Origin: Ypsolopha sequella
Taxonomy: Eukaryota; Arthropoda; Insecta; Lepidoptera; Ypsolophidae
Direction: 5' to 3'
NCBI GenBank assembly: GCA_934047225.1
Contig: OW203991.1
Location: forward strand, 7,564,001 to 7,628,000
DNA length: 64,000 bases
Shown: positions 10,232-22,540 of the stretch, piece by piece
Layout: each line of letters starts with the position of its first letter
Position numbering within the stretch: position 1 is the first letter of the stretch
Program-made: the position numbers and the translations under genes
Notes under the pieces: model-generated
Database searches by the model: none
What the model was told of the DNA's origin: nothing
What the model saw: only the letters and a program-made list of their open reading frames with translations

Positions 10232-12660
10232 AAGATCTATTAAAGTTATTTATAAAGGAGATGGTCAGAATCGGCCTTAACCGCGTACATGAAATAAATT
10301 TATACTATAATTTCTGTTAGATTTATTTGTAGCTAGTTTCACTTTCATAATAACACGGACGCACATATTAAAATAATATAAGTACTTAATGTCGCAGCCA
10401 GTCATGAGAGCGAACACCGAACGAAACGAATAGTCCACAAACTACGCTTCCAGCGTGCTTTGATAGAGTCATGCGTGACGCAATCGGCAGTCACAGCTTT
10501 TTATTTCACGATTCATGCTTTTCTTCTGGATTCTGATAGAGATTACATTACGACTGACATTTGAGCATGACCCTTTTAAATATATCAGAATCATCGTGAA
10601 ACATTGTTACAACTATGAACGTTTCAAACGCGCTTAAGTTTATTTTCGCAATGCCATATGAAAATAACCTCAAAATAAAAACGATTTATCATAAAAAGTT
10701 ATTTAAAGATGGTGTCCGTTTTAAATAGATAGTCAAACCGTGTTATTCTGAATTTGTTCTTTATCATTGACCACAATATATTTGTGTACACTCTTAAGGC
10801 ATTTTGCTTATGGGGAACTGACCGTCTCTTTTATTTGAGCCCTTCCTTACGATGTGACATTCCTTGTTCTTTCCCTGTACCCTTCAAATAATGTCATACA
10901 AAGACGATATTTTGATGGTCGCAGCTAAAGTATTGTATCCAACTGAACATATTTAGACATTGGGACACTCGTGCAATCTATTACTAACGAACGAACTCAC
11001 TTCGTCCGTTTCGTAATCAAGTACCTACTCCCAATATCTCTCATTATGTCATAGCTGCACAATATTATTGTTATACATCCGATAAAATGTTATTTCGAAA
11101 CAAATTATGATGAACGCTAGATATGTATATAATATTAAAAACGTTATTGAATAAAAATATATTTCATTCTACAAAACAATTGCAGACCGACAAAGAATTT
11201 CAATTTAAAAAAGTAAGATTGACAAATCAAATTGCCGCATACAAATTGCAAAGTGTGAAAACTACACAAAAGAAAAAAAAGGACCCGTACTCATCGTATT
11301 TTAAACAGACCACTGTTAAACCGTCTACAAAAGACGTACCTATCAAAATTCCCTGTAATATCTAAATTGCTACTCGAGTCACGAATTTCCTCCGCACGAA
11401 AATTGTCCAATATACTCGCGTCATCTTAGTGTGGGTGGGCGAGGGGGTAGGGGTGGCTGCAGGAGGGGGCATAGAAAAGGGGCCGAATTCGAAGGAGGTT
11501 TCATTAAACGTAGGTCCGAGAGAGGTCGGAACTCCCTCGCGGTGTGGGGGACACTTCTTATGGCTGTTGACGAGTCGTAGGGCTGCCTGGACTGGGAATT
11601 TAATTGTTTCTGTAAAAGTATAAATTACTAAGATATTTGAGTAAATTCATCGCATTAGTATCTCAAATCTGTATATTAACAGAAGATAAGTAATTTCTAT
11701 GTGTATTTAAATTATTAAAAAAAATAATGATAAAGATTTAAAAGCAAAAAAGGCTTTAAAATAATATTTATTCAATTATTCCTTGCAAATGCGATATTAT
11801 AAAAAATATAAATAAAAAACTACATTTTCTTTCAAAGACCACAACTAAATATCCTTAAGACTGGTCGCTTAGAATTAAGTATTTGCAAAAAAGTTTTTCA
11901 TTGTGTAAATGTCACAAATCTGTCAGATATTATTATGTCAAATATCTATTCTTATAATTCGACTGACGACGATCATAAGTTGGATAAAATATATATATAT
12001 ATATATAGTATTTAATAGTCTTTCATTTATATTTTATAATCTTGTTTTTTAAATAATTAAAAGCAAAAAAGGCTTTAAAATAATATTCATTAAATTGTTT
12101 TTAATAATTAATTATGATTTCAACTTACAATATATTGTTACAGTTAATAATAATGAAATCAGTGAATAATAATGAAATGTGCGAAACGAGATTAACTGCT
12201 ACTATCACTTGTCAAAGTAATGTCGTCTCTCTTTTTTTTTTCTTCTGCCTCTCTTTCTATAGTGTATTTCATGAAACTGTTACGTCATAACAAGAACACC
12301 TTCTAATTTACTATTATTTATACTTCTTCTTTTCTGTCCAGCTTATTCTTTCCAGTCTTTAAATGCTTTTACCACTCAACTTAAGAATTGTAATTATTTA
12401 TATTTTTAAGCGTGGCATCCCTACGTTATAGCCAAACTACCCCCCCGAAATTCCTCCCCACTCAAGCGCCCCCGCACAAGAAATTACATACTTTAATCTT
12501 ATCGTCTGCGTAAAACGGAATATTAAATCGGGGTCCGACGAATGGACCTCGGACCGTACTAAACAACGAAATGTTGACCTTTCGGGATAAACACATTTGA
12601 TTTGACGACGACCTCCCCGATATATTTCTGAGAATAACGCTCCTGGTATTACTATGGCTA
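10232..12660. other. no gene recognised; minor repeats
   Basis: AT-rich. 10905-11020 is an inverted copy of 38250-38375, with a CGAACGAACTCACTTCG-type small hairpin inside. 11740-11785 and 12058-12100 share the direct repeat AAGCAAAAAAGGCTTTAAAA. A (TA)n run lies at 11989-12006. The GC-richer patch at 11424-11600 has an open stretch without other coding support. Confidence 0.5.
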
Positions 12661-12930
12661 TACAACGTGTAACAGAAAGGTGTAACCATATTTGAAGAGC
12701 TTATTCAGTCAATGGTATAGAACAACTTTTACTATGGAACAAACTCTGTAAATCGAAAAAAAAATTAACTGTTTCATAGAAAAATGCAATGCCGCTCGGC
12801 CGAGATGTATGGAAGGGCAGTTTTTTTTTTTGATATTTCGAGGTTGTCTCGATAGTAAAAGTTGTTCTTTACCATTGACTGAATAAGCTTTTCAAATATG
12901 GTTACACCTTTCTGTTACACATTGTATATT
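12661..12930. mobile_element. foldback MITE with ~75-bp arms
   Basis: The left arm 12661-12735 (GTGTAACAGAAAGGTGTAAC ... CAACTTTTACTAT) is repeated inverted at 12852-12928, about 115 bp away. The arms are close to identical, so it is probably fairly young. No coding capacity; its flanking duplication was not resolved. Confidence 0.7.
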
Positions 12931-15900
12931 TGTATTTTATATTTATTTCAGGGTACCGTGAAAATCTTTAATTATTGTATATTCGTCTCGATGTCCATTT
13001 GCCCGTAGCGTCTTAACAAACTACTGAATTAATTAAGCATATATTTAAATTTCACCGAATCCATATTGGAATACCGATTTTACATGTAGGTGCAGAATAC
13101 CGATAAAATTACGAAAAGTAATCGATAACGTTCGATTTTAAAATCATAACCTGCCTTGAAAAATTATGTAATTGAGCAAGATCTTGAACGAATAAACAAG
13201 AGCAGTTCGTTTTTCTGTAATTTTGTTAAAGCGATATGTAAAAGTTTTAGCGTCCCTGTTACTATATATGCGAAAAAACGCTCAGTGCGAGAGGGACGGA
13301 TTCGTGGAAAAGTAGCGAAAAGTCGTATTTTTATTAATATAAAATGTACTAAAAATTTTATCCAAATTTCGTTTAACCAGGTCCTGGATACTATTAAAAC
13401 CCATCTAATAAAATTTAATAGCAGTCCATATATCATTCTAAATTGTCAAACCAGGAAAATTGGTGTCGATAAAGATCTCATTTCAATAAATATTTCTATC
13501 AAGCCGAAGTTCTCCAATCGCGTTTCTGTTTTAACAGATCCCTAGAGAAAGATTCCAAAAATAATATACTATTTTATCAAAATTATACATTATTTACCGA
13601 AGTAGATATAGAAGTTCTAAAAGTGACAATTTTTTTCCGTAGCGCCTTAAGTAACTGCACATTAAAACACCTTAGTGTGTATTTATTTAACTAATAATTT
13701 TCGGCGGCAACAAATATTTATTATTCTTTTCCCTTTATTAGAAGATAACCAAATTTTCTTCAAGAGAAACTACTATAATGTGTTTTGCAAAAAAAATATA
13801 TTTTTTTGCTTAATAGTCAATTGTTATAAATAGGGAATATTTTAAGTCCATCCTCATGGACTGTCATGTACATTGTTTTAAGAGCACGACACATTTTAAA
13901 TCAATCAAGTCTATTGATTTAAGAGCGCCAAACATTTAAAACATATTTGAAAAAAAAAATGGGGAAATATTTTTTTATTTATATATTTTCTTTATTGGGC
14001 TATCTCGTATTAAAGAGTTTGTGATTCGAACCCACACTTCCATTTATTAGAAGTGGTGAGTTTTACCAATGTTTCTATCAACCAGTCTAAATTTCCATGC
14101 GAATTTGGTCATTGCTCTTGTTTTTTTTTTAATGCGTTGCACGTTTCGTACGTTTCTATCCAAAGCGAAGGAATTCAGTTTTAATTAAGTATTAGGTTAC
14201 AGATGGATTTAACCACAATACAACAAACTCAATAGTTTCAACATTATTTCAATTCCATTCGTATATACAGAGTATTTTAAACTACGTAAGTTAATGGATA
14301 TATAGGTAATTGAATTAAATAAGCATTACTTTGCGGATGTCCACCATGAACTTATGGATATATTAATCATTTCCAATATTCTGCTAAACACGTTTTTTAA
14401 GGAATATTGCAAGTTATTAATAAAACAAAATTAATAGATTCAAAATGGTTATATATTTTTTATAAACTTTTGAATACTCACCGAGAGTTACGTAATTACT
14501 TACGATAACCGATTTCTTAGCTAGAAACTGCACAATCCTATGCATATACGTACTTGCTTTTTGGTAGAAAAAGCCTACCTATATCTAAATGTAGTGCTTC
14601 AATTTTTAGAGCAGGAAAACCATGCATGCATTATTTCATTACAAAACCGCCAACGGCTAAACCCCCATACTCCACAACAATTAATCACTAATTTCTCCAA
14701 ACTAAGCAAGCACCCTTTCACCCAAGCTTTCTAAACCCGCGTACACACACACATAGATCCGTATCTTAAAGGGTCTGCACGTACAAATATATCTAAGTGA
14801 GGGGGCTACTCTCCTTATCCTTTCCTCCCCGTTTTGCCACTATAAAACCCTACCCTCCCCATTTTGAATCCCACCCTTATAAACACCGCTAAACATTGTC
14901 ATGGCGACAGGGCTGGATTTGGGATGGTTTACGTAACATAAGGTTTTAGAAATGTTCTTAAAGATGTTTTGATGCTATATCTGCTGCTGGTGAAGAGGCC
15001 TTTAGTTATTTTCAATTACTCTGAAAAAGAATATCGATTGTAATGGCGCATACCGTTTAATTTTAATGTTTAATTGATAAATTTGATCGATTGGATTATT
15101 CAATGTTATTGACATTTACTAATAAAACGTTTTTATTGGTATTAGTCAGTAACAACACGTTTACCACGTTTTTCGTATCGGCTTTAGTTACTTTTTATCT
15201 ATACGATAAAATAAATACTTTTTTTTTGCAACAAATAAAACAAAAGAAAAAGAATCTTGAAGTCATTTCATACCGACAGGTTATCGAAAAAAAATACAAG
15301 TTCGTTTTAACAATTTTTTTTTACATGACAAAACATATGGTTACTGGACTTATGTGAATCTGCTTAGGAAACGAGATTTTAACCAAATAAAATGAATAAT
15401 ATTAGTAACAAATTCATTCCTATGAGAATTTCTAAATCCAGCCCTGTCCGTCACATTGTGAAACTGTATGGCAAAAGCTTTGCGATGGACATACGACATT
15501 TTATCCCCACGTTTCTATGGCCGTCGCCAATTTGTTAGGATAACAATGTGCAGCTAAATAACCGTCGAATTTACGATTCGAAATTCAAATTAATTTAAAT
15601 GTTCGAATTAGACTCCGGATAGACGTCCGGTGCCATTGGATTCCTGTGTCGGACTGGACATTATGAGAATTTGTACAAATTTAATTTATTTATTGGATAA
15701 AATCTAAATAGAATGGATAAATAATAATCATATACTCTTTTCCTGATAAAAGGTCACATACTTAAGTTCCTCACGGTTAAAAACATTTGTTAAACTGAAA
15801 AATATTAAATGCCTATATAAGTTTTTAATTTGTAGGATAAAATCTAAATTAAATAAATAAAAATGTAATATTTTGTATAAAAATTATCGATTGATTTAAT

Positions 15901-16849
15901 CAATTATCATAGCTTGCTAATTCCTTTAATGAAGTTCGTCACTAACATTCGTAAACTGAAAAGTATCAAATAAAATAAAGTAAATTTTAAATAGAAGCTT
16001 ATTGAAATTCTCGATTGGCGGACGCTCATTTGCTGATGTTGTTTTAAAATGTACACATCATTTCCGCCGGTAATCGTTCTGCCAAATGAAAATAGAACAT
16101 TTTGTTATTATCTATCTACCTTCGTATTTTCAATTAACTGAGCATGTACAGCATTCAGAAATTACCGATGAGGTTTGAGTGTTTACCGAAAAAAATATAT
16201 ATAGAAGCACGTTTTATATTTTTATTACACCTATCTCTGTCTGTATAGCAGGCAAAAAGTTACACATTTTAAAGTAATATTTTATTTTACAACAACAACG
16301 TCTGCGTCTCGGCAAAAAAAAAAAAACAGTCGTGAATTGAAATATCGACCATTTCGCACTAGCATCAAAATATACTTATATGAAATGATTCCGCCAAGTG
16401 AAAACCAATGTGCCAAGCTAGTTTTCATCATTAACTTTTTTGCTGCCGATATTGTATCATTATAATCTTAAATAATAATAAATAAACCATATAAAAATAA
16501 TCTTAAAATTATTGCGGATTTTTATCAATAGGAAGTTGTTATATGCTCTAAGGGGGGATACATACTCGTATATCTACACATTATGTGATATAATACTTCT
16601 TTGTTATTTGCATCTTCATAAGTAATTATTAAAACAAATACAACATAATACGTCTGGTTATTTACGTCACGCCATGTCACGTTTTTTTTAATAAAACAAA
16701 TAAAAATATGAATATTTTTTATTTTTGTACATTTTTCTCTAAGACAGGGGGATGCAAGAGGGTGTCAGAGGTGTTCCTGGGTATGGACTGTGAAATGATA
16801 GTCACAATCAACACTCGTGCACCCACGTTTCACCGACGATTATTACGTT
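12931..16849. other. no gene recognised
   Basis: AT-rich. The longest open stretch, 13156-13545 (129 codons, plus strand), has overlapping open frames on the other strand, no known motif and AT-driven composition, so it is not called. 15091-15357 is similar. No RNA gene seen. Confidence 0.5.
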
Positions 16850-16995
16850 CCAGCGCGATGGGTGGTGAGCCCTGTCGCCGTAATTTCTGGCACAAATTTG
16901 GTGCTAACGTGTTTTCCGAAACACGCAGTCCGAACAAAAATGTGCCTTTACGGGATTTGAAGCCACGACCTCGGGTTGAGACATTTATTAAAATA
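16850..16995 (-). repeat. possible tRNA-derived SINE fragment
   Basis: On the minus strand, GAGGTCGTGGCTTCAAATCC resembles the anticodon-to-T-arm part of a tRNA-derived SINE (B-box-like TTCAAATCC). It is followed by text like insect SINE bodies (TTCGGAAAACACGTTAGCACC). A 98-codon plus-strand frame through it is not supported as a gene. Confidence 0.35.
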
Positions 16996-17615
16996 GTGAA
17001 ATAATGTACCTTTTAGTTCTGAAAAATCATTAAAATATCCACAAAGCCTGTCGCTTTATTTTGCTCTCTTTTTACCGGAGGCAAAACTACCGTGATATTT
17101 TTAACCTATCACGAACAAAAACGAAACAATAACTCGCGAACCCTTCCGACACAAGCTGCCACTATTTCACCTTTTGTCATGGAACCCTGAAAAGGTCGAT
17201 AAGTGGAAAATATTCAATTAGGTAGATACATTAATATTCCAGTGCCGTGGTCGTGAAGAGCGTTGCGGCGCGTTTCGGAACACGCAGGTACCGGAAACTA
17301 TACTCGCCAGCGTTCCGATTTTAGCTTACAAATTTTTCGAGTATCATTTTCTATCTTTAGTTCAGCCACGATGTCTGTCGGTCTGTCCGTCTTTCCGTGG
17401 CATATTTTTAAAATTGCTGGGTATATTGTGTTGAAATTCGGCAAGTAAGAGGAGACTAAATAACTGCTGCGACGAAAAAATTAAACATTTATATTATTTA
17501 TTTTTACAGGGTGTTGATTTGGTCAGCAACTTCCGTCACAGGGTAGGTTATGTTTACGATACCTACGAAAGAAAAAAAATCATACATTATTTACGATATT
17601 TTGAGGGCGCTTTAA

Positions 17616-18014
17616 GGGGCTCCAGTATGCTAGAATTCAGTCCTGCTCTAACGCGTTAGTTTTTACCTCTCTATCCTGCTCTAATCAGATGCCGCGCACG
17701 CAAAACTTCAGTTATTTTAAAATCGTGGCTACATTAGGACATTAACCATAATGTAAAGTTTTTTTTTAAGTATCTGCTTGTGTTGGTTTTGTTTCAATCG
17801 GTTTTGACACATGGAAACTGAATCGCTTTTTTCGTAAAATTCATGCTTTTTTAAAAGATATATAATTATTAGAAAATTGAAAGTATGTTTATTTGTAAAG
17901 TGTAATTAATAATTGCCTTGAATCACGAAACACGCCATATTTTTCAATTTCTTACCATCTAAATCGACGGAACTTCAGTTTAGCATAAACTGATGTTTAG
18001 CATTGTAGAGCCCC
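17616..18014. mobile_element. TTAA-flanked MITE (GGGGCTC ends)
   Basis: TTAA at 17612-17615 and 18015-18018 flank inverted ends GGGGCTCCAGTATGCTAG and GGGGCTCTACAATGCTAA (second read on the minus strand). 399 bp, noncoding. Target and layout suit a non-autonomous piggyBac-type element. Confidence 0.6.
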
Positions 18015-18228
18015 TTAAGACGGCTAGTGTCCGAAACACATAATGAAATTGACTCAGCACTCAGTGGGGTGTGGTACACGAATATTGGTTACAAGCACTT
18101 CATGCCGTAAGTGACCATTTTTCATGAGAGTTTTAGTACAAATAACAAAGGGCATATCTTCTTTTTCATGTGGTATTTTTTTTATTTGTAAGCTGTTTCT
18201 TGGATTAACATTATATCATTATATCGTA

Positions 18229-18350
18229 TATTTGGTCGCTTGGTGCCCATTACGGTCCGGGTCTTAACAGACAAAGATAAATAATCATTTACCCATCTCC
18301 ACACTTATATTTAAAAACCTACCTTCTCGATACATTAAATATACAATATA
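18229..18350 (+). repeat. Penelope-like element 3' fragment
   Basis: Plus-strand copy of the last codons (YIWSLGAHYGPGLNRQR then TAA) and tail of the Penelope-like element at 388-945. Same tail as at 192-300. A 5'-truncated copy. Confidence 0.65.
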
Positions 18351-18538
18351 TATTTTTTTTTCTTTTGTCTTTTACTTCATTTGTCTGTCAATCATCCACT
18401 CCATTTTATGACATTTGTAACATAATATATTCATTTTACCTAATTCCACTGACGCCGACATCAAAAGTCGAAATATATCTGGAAGTAATTATTGTGATAA
18501 TGTGTTTTTATAAAAATATATAGTTTAAACTAAATTAT

Positions 18539-18701
18539 ATCATTGCAGTATAGAAACGCAGAAAGAAAAGTAAATATGGATGCGAGGAGCTCTGAACCGG
18601 GATTTGAACCCGGGACCTCTCGCTTTCCTCGTTCGAATCCCGGTTCAGAGCTTCTCACATCCAGATTTACTTTTCTTTCTGCGTTTATATAATGCAATGA
18701 T
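18539..18701. repeat. near-perfect palindrome with tRNA-like B boxes
   Basis: Arms of 71 bp (18539-18609 and 18631-18701) flank a 21-bp loop. Each arm starts ATCATTGCA from its outer end and includes GCAGAAAGAAAAGTAAAT and a B-box-like GGTTCAAATCC or GTTCGAATCC. The centre reads like a tRNA T-arm on both strands. It could be a foldback element built from two head-to-head tRNA-derived SINE pieces. An 86-codon minus-strand open frame here is a by-product of the palindrome. Confidence 0.65.
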
Positions 18702-18942
18702 GAAATCTCCTTGCGATGGATAAATCGCCATGTGCTCAAACATCGAAATTTATTTCTGTCATTGTTTCTTGGAATAAGCATCGTGAACACAACCTAACCT
18801 GTGACGGAAGTTGCTGACCATGATAAGATTTAAAATTTACACTGTCACTATAAACATAATTAGGAGAACGGAACTCACCGTGTTTGGTTTTTATATTTTC
18901 CTGAATTTTTCAGTCATTCCGCGACCATGGCAGACGAAATAG

Positions 18943-19220
18943 CATGAATTTGGCTGTAAAAACTAACGTCACCTTTATATAGATTGTTGATATGTTCAGC
19001 AACATTATTAAGAGTACGGGACTCACCGTGTTTAGTTTGAAAATATAAAAAACATTGTCCTGAATTTTTCAGTCATTCCGCGACCATGGCAGATAACACT
19101 CTGCCGAAAACTCTGGAAAATATTAAAACCAAACACGGTGAGTCCCGTACTCCTAATAATGTTGCTGACCATATCAACAATCTATATAAAAGTGACATTA
19201 ATTTATACAGCCAAATTCAT
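18943..19220. mobile_element. foldback element with ~100-bp arms
   Basis: The arm at 18943-19044 (ATGAATTTGGCTG ... GGACTCACCGTGTTTAG) pairs with the inverted arm at 19120-19220. A neighbouring direct copy of the ACTCACCGTGTTTGG ... CCGCGACCATGGCAGA segment lies at 18874-18936. Noncoding. Confidence 0.6.
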
Positions 19221-19412
19221 ACTGGAGACTACAGAGATAACACATGTTGCTAATATTGAAAAGTAAAATGTCGACCTCCCATAGTAAATTCCTTGAGATC
19301 TGGGCTTCCGTTTGTAGGGTCCACGAAGAAAATAATAAACGAATTTTACAAAAAAGATCATCGAACCTTTTTACTGAGCACCTACCGCGTCTTCAGTATA
19401 AATCTGGCTGTC
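19208..19412. mobile_element. small MITE sharing an end with its neighbour
   Basis: Inverted ends CAGCCAAATTCATACTGGAG (19208) and CAGCCAGATTTATACTGAAG (minus strand from 19412). The left 13 bp are shared with the foldback at 18943-19220, so the two are nested or one is part of the other. Confidence 0.5.
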
Positions 19413-19468
19413 ACTTGTAATTCATTAACCAAAAATACAACTTTTTAACCATTTATGAGAGGTATTAA

Positions 19469-19857
19469 TAGTAGTTTATGCTACTAGGGCGAAAAGAAAT
19501 AAATTACGAGGACGATTTAAAACACGAGCGTAGCGAGTGTTTTAAACGTAACCGAGTAATTTATTGCTCTTACGCCCGTGTATCATACTACGTTTTTCAA
19601 TGCATAGTGTGAGGAAATAAAATAAATATAATTTTGTGAACTTTAAATTGTAATTGGCTCAAAAGGACTGTATCCAGAGCCGTTAAACAGTGGAAAAAAA
19701 TGTATGACATTTATGGTACACAGGAAAGGCTGCAGGTTTGCCAACCATTGTAAATAAATTTAAAAAAAAAATAATAAAGCCCTAGGGCAAAATAATCGAC
19801 TTTCTGTTCGGTTTTGATGCATAAAAAGTGGGCCTTTACGAGCACATGCATTGAAAA
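19469..19857 (+). mobile_element. 390-bp foldback/MITE family, copy B
   Basis: Begins with GTAGTTTATGCTACTAGGGC and has an inner hairpin (AATAAATTAC ... GTAATTTATT, with GTTTTAAA-type inner arms). It then has inverted ends TTTTCAATGCA (19594-19604) and TGCATTGAAAA (19847-19857). Very similar to 24081-24472. Confidence 0.7.
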
Positions 19858-19990
19858 TGAACTATATTTTCAAGCAAATTACATCTTTATTAATGAAATC
19901 CGTTAAATTATCATTCCCACTTTCTAAGTTGCTATGAGTTGAATGAAGACATACACGAGATAGACATGCTACGAACTCCACTACAAGGGA

Positions 19991-20308
19991 TCTACGAAAG
20001 TGCTACGGTATAAAAATGCAAGCGACCATAATACTTTCCTCAACGAAGGGCCTACGAAAGTGCTACGATATAAAAATACAAGCGACCACATTACTTTCCC
20101 CAACGAAGGACCTACGAAAGTGCTACGATATAAAAATACAAGCGACCACATTACTTTTCCCACCGAAGGGCCTACGAAAGTGCTACGATATAAAAATACA
20201 AGCGACCACATTACTTTTCCCACCGAAGGGCCTACGAAAGTGCTACGATATAAAAATACAAGCGACCACATTACTTTCCCCAACGAAAGGCCTACGAAAG
20301 TGCTACGA
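19991..20308. repeat. 60-bp minisatellite, about 5.3 copies
   Basis: Units start at 19991, 20051, 20111, 20171, 20231 and, partially, 20291, each with CTACGAAAGTGCTACG. The period is a multiple of three and lacks stops, so two plus-strand frames and one minus-strand frame stay open (117, 125 and 100 codons). These long frames are a by-product; no start context, splice site or neighbouring gene supports translation. Confidence 0.9.
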
Positions 20309-20775
20309 CTATCTACATGTACGACAGTACAACAGTGCCATCATTATGAATAAGAACTTTGTTCTTGTCAGTACACTGACATTGATACATTAATCCACTG
20401 CTGAAATTAACTCAAAGGAATGTTAATAAACAAGAAAATCATTAAATTTATGAATTCAAAACCCTTTTAATTTTAGTTTCGCTAAAACAATAGTAAAACT
20501 ATACTGCATTCTAGATCTTGGATCGGTTTTACCGATTAATTGTAAAGTCAGTTATAATTTTTACAGGTTTTTTTGTTACAACATTGTGCCTCTTGGCCAT
20601 TTACAATTTCCTGATGGAAAGCGTCGACAAGAGCTAGGATGAAGGGCGCTTGCGCAGAAACTGGGAGAGTGACGGCACGCGAGACTTAATCAGTCTTACC
20701 AGGGACTTCCGCAAAAAATCTACGGAAGTCGGTAACGGACGAATGGCTGATACTACGCAACTGTCTGTAACAGGT

Positions 20776-20975
20776 CGAATTAATACTGGAGACTCGGTTA
20801 GTGATCAGGAACAATGATTAATGACAAGTCAGGAAAAAGGCGAAAAAAAATACTAGGCATTGTATTTGAACTAGTCCAGTTCGTATGAAAACAAAAATTG
20901 GATTTTGTATGACAAAAAAAAAAGCATCATTGAGCCTTGTTCCTGATCAATAACCGAGTCTTCAGTATTAATTCG
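20776..20975. mobile_element. MITE with ~45-bp inverted ends
   Basis: The left end CGAATTAATACTGGAGACTC continues to a GATCAGGAACAA word. It is mirrored at 20930-20975 (TTGTTCCTGATC ... TATTAATTCG). 200 bp, noncoding. Confidence 0.65.
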
Positions 20976-20997
20976 GGCGGTTTGATTAAATTTCACC

Positions 20998-21300
20998 GTG
21001 TATACATACATATACTCACGCTTGTTTCCCAAAAAGATAGGCAGTGACTACAGATATCCATCTGTTACGATCCCGACACACCTTTATCGCCTCTTCCACA
21101 TCCATCAATCTAGTCATACAAGCTCTTCTATTCCACGTGCTTTTGCCATTGCCTTTTCAATATGTCGCCAATTTGGTCAGCATACGTCCTTCTAGGGCGG
21201 CTTGGTCGAACTCTACCTTCGACTAGCGCACCATACATTTCTTTCGTCACTCTACTTTCATTAATTCTCTCTACATATGCAAACCACCACAGCATTCCTT
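20998..21300 (-). pseudogene. RTE-type LINE, 3' end of the reverse transcriptase ORF
   Basis: Minus-strand codons around 21300-21128 read WFAYVERINESRVTKEMYG and then RPSRPRRTYADQIGDIL, the conserved C-terminal region of RTE-type LINE proteins. A stop follows where the family usually continues, with similar coding-like sequence to about 21000. 5'-truncated and decayed. Confidence 0.65.
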
Positions 21301-21600
21301 TTTTAGGGTTCCGTACCCAAAGGGTAACCAACGGGACCCTATTACTAAGACTCCGCTGTCCGTTTGTCTGTCCGTCTATCACCAGGCTGTATGAATTCTC
21401 ATGAACCGTGATAGTTACACAGATGAAATTTTCACAGATGATGTATTTCTGTTGCCGCTATAACAAAAAATACAAAAAAACAGAATAAAATAAATATTTA
21501 AGGGGGCTCCTATAAAACATACATGTTTTTTTTGCCGTTTTTATAGATGATGGTACGGAACCCTTCGTGCGTGAGTCCGACTCGCACTTGGCCGGTTTCC
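21301..21600 (-). repeat. common interspersed repeat (GGGTTCCGTACC family)
   Basis: The minus strand starts AAACCGGCCAAGTGCGAGTC at 21600 and runs through GAAGGGTTCCGTACCATC to another GGGTTCCGTAC-type word near 21301. In between it carries the CCGTTTGTCTGTCCGTCTATC stretch. Related pieces lie at 23921, 46905, 47318 and 48895. This is a widespread insect repeat; I do not assign a family name. Confidence 0.65.
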
Positions 21601-22279
21601 TATTCTAGTCATTACATCTTCTTTCAAGATTCAACGTTAAACCACACATACTCCTTAAGGAATTATATTAGTTAGTTATTTTTTTGTCACTGTTAATTGA
21701 ACCATAATTTGACTTGTAGTTTATATGGAAGCAAACAAAGACAAAACGTAAAACCAAAAATATGCAACACCGCCAAACATAGACAACGCGAATGGTTCTA
21801 GTAATCAAGCTCAAATTTTCCAAAATTTTCAATTCCCCGAACAAAGCTCCCTTTGCCGCGAGGGGGGTTCAATAGTGCAGGTGCCCCCTCCCCCCTTCAG
21901 TCAGTAGGAGGGGTTGAATGATGGCTGAACCCACGTTTTTAGGCCTACCCAGCTTTTTAGCAGTGCCACCGCCTAACGCTCTTTGCGGCCTTATATGTAT
22001 TCATTATGTACATTTAGCACGCTTCCAATAAATAATTGAACAAAACCGAAATGAGAAAATATTTAGCGAAAATTCAAACACATACTGCTTTTGTATAAAC
22101 GTCTATTTTACTAGTCATTACTGGCAGTAGGTAATTTGAATTTGAGGCAACGGCTTTCAGATATTTTATTTTCAGTTAAACGGGTTTTAAATCAGAATAT
22201 TTTCCAAGTTTTAGTTCAGGTAAAATTTTCAGTTACTTAATGTCATTATACTAATGAAACATATGCAATACATATAATA
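21601..22279. other. no gene recognised
   Basis: AT-rich, stops in all frames; a short G- and C-rich run at about 21860-21900. Confidence 0.5.
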
Positions 22280-22540
22280 AATAACTATATGCCTAACTCC
22301 ACCCAATCAATTAGTCTTGCTAAGAAGAAGGGCAAAAAACTTAGCAGGATCATGTCTTTTTTTTTTTTCATAATATTAGATACAACAACAAAGATAAAAA
22401 GTAAGCCTATACTTTAATTGAACAAAGAAATAAAAAATACAAGACAGGAGAAAATTATGTCATGAAGACAATAAGAAATAAATAATACCTTTGTCTATCT
22501 GTCCCATATAGCCAATCTGCTTTTACAGTCATTTCATTTC
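22280..22540 (-). repeat. LINE 3' UTR, diverged copy
   Basis: Matches the 3' UTR of the LINE at 43082-45437 in same-orientation words such as ATTAGTCTTGCTAAGAAGAA and a GGATCATGTC-poly(T) junction. More diverged than the copy at 31079-31600. Confidence 0.6.

Larger units (their letters stand above)
9181..10895. repeat. inverted repeat pair about 1.6 kb apart
   Basis: A roughly 55-bp word at 9187-9235 (GAAGGGTACA ... CGTAAGGAAGGGCT) recurs inverted at 10838-10890. Between the arms lie a perfect-looking hairpin (9406-9520) and a TTAA-flanked element (9536-10226). The arms may be the ends of a larger decayed transposon with later insertions. No coding frame is seen inside. Confidence 0.5.
17517..18821. 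mobile_element. putative transposon bounded by GGTCAGCAAC inverted ends
   Basis: The word GGTCAGCAACTTCCGTCACA at about 17519 recurs inverted at about 18800-18819, each followed inward by a GTAGGTT/AACCTAAC stretch. The roughly 1.3 kb between holds other insertions (17616-18014, 18229-18350, 18539-18701). No transposase is visible, so this is a non-autonomous or gutted element with nested insertions. Confidence 0.5.

Noticed and set aside
13156..13545. 129-codon open frame, plus strand
   Set aside because: No motif, open frames on both strands, AT-driven amino-acid use and no splice or promoter context; likely chance.
15091..15357. 88-codon hydrophobic frame that could be a membrane protein
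   Set aside because: Phe/Thr/Lys-rich composition matches AT-rich noise; no promoter or conserved motif.
16708..17004. 98-codon plus-strand frame
   Set aside because: Overlaps a SINE-like repeat on the other strand and shows no domain.
18530..18790. Possible tRNA gene at the GGTTCGAATCC word
   Set aside because: No acceptor stem, A box or cloverleaf; the word belongs to a long palindrome.
20000..20393. 117- and 125-codon frames
   Set aside because: Created by the 60-bp minisatellite; no independent coding evidence.
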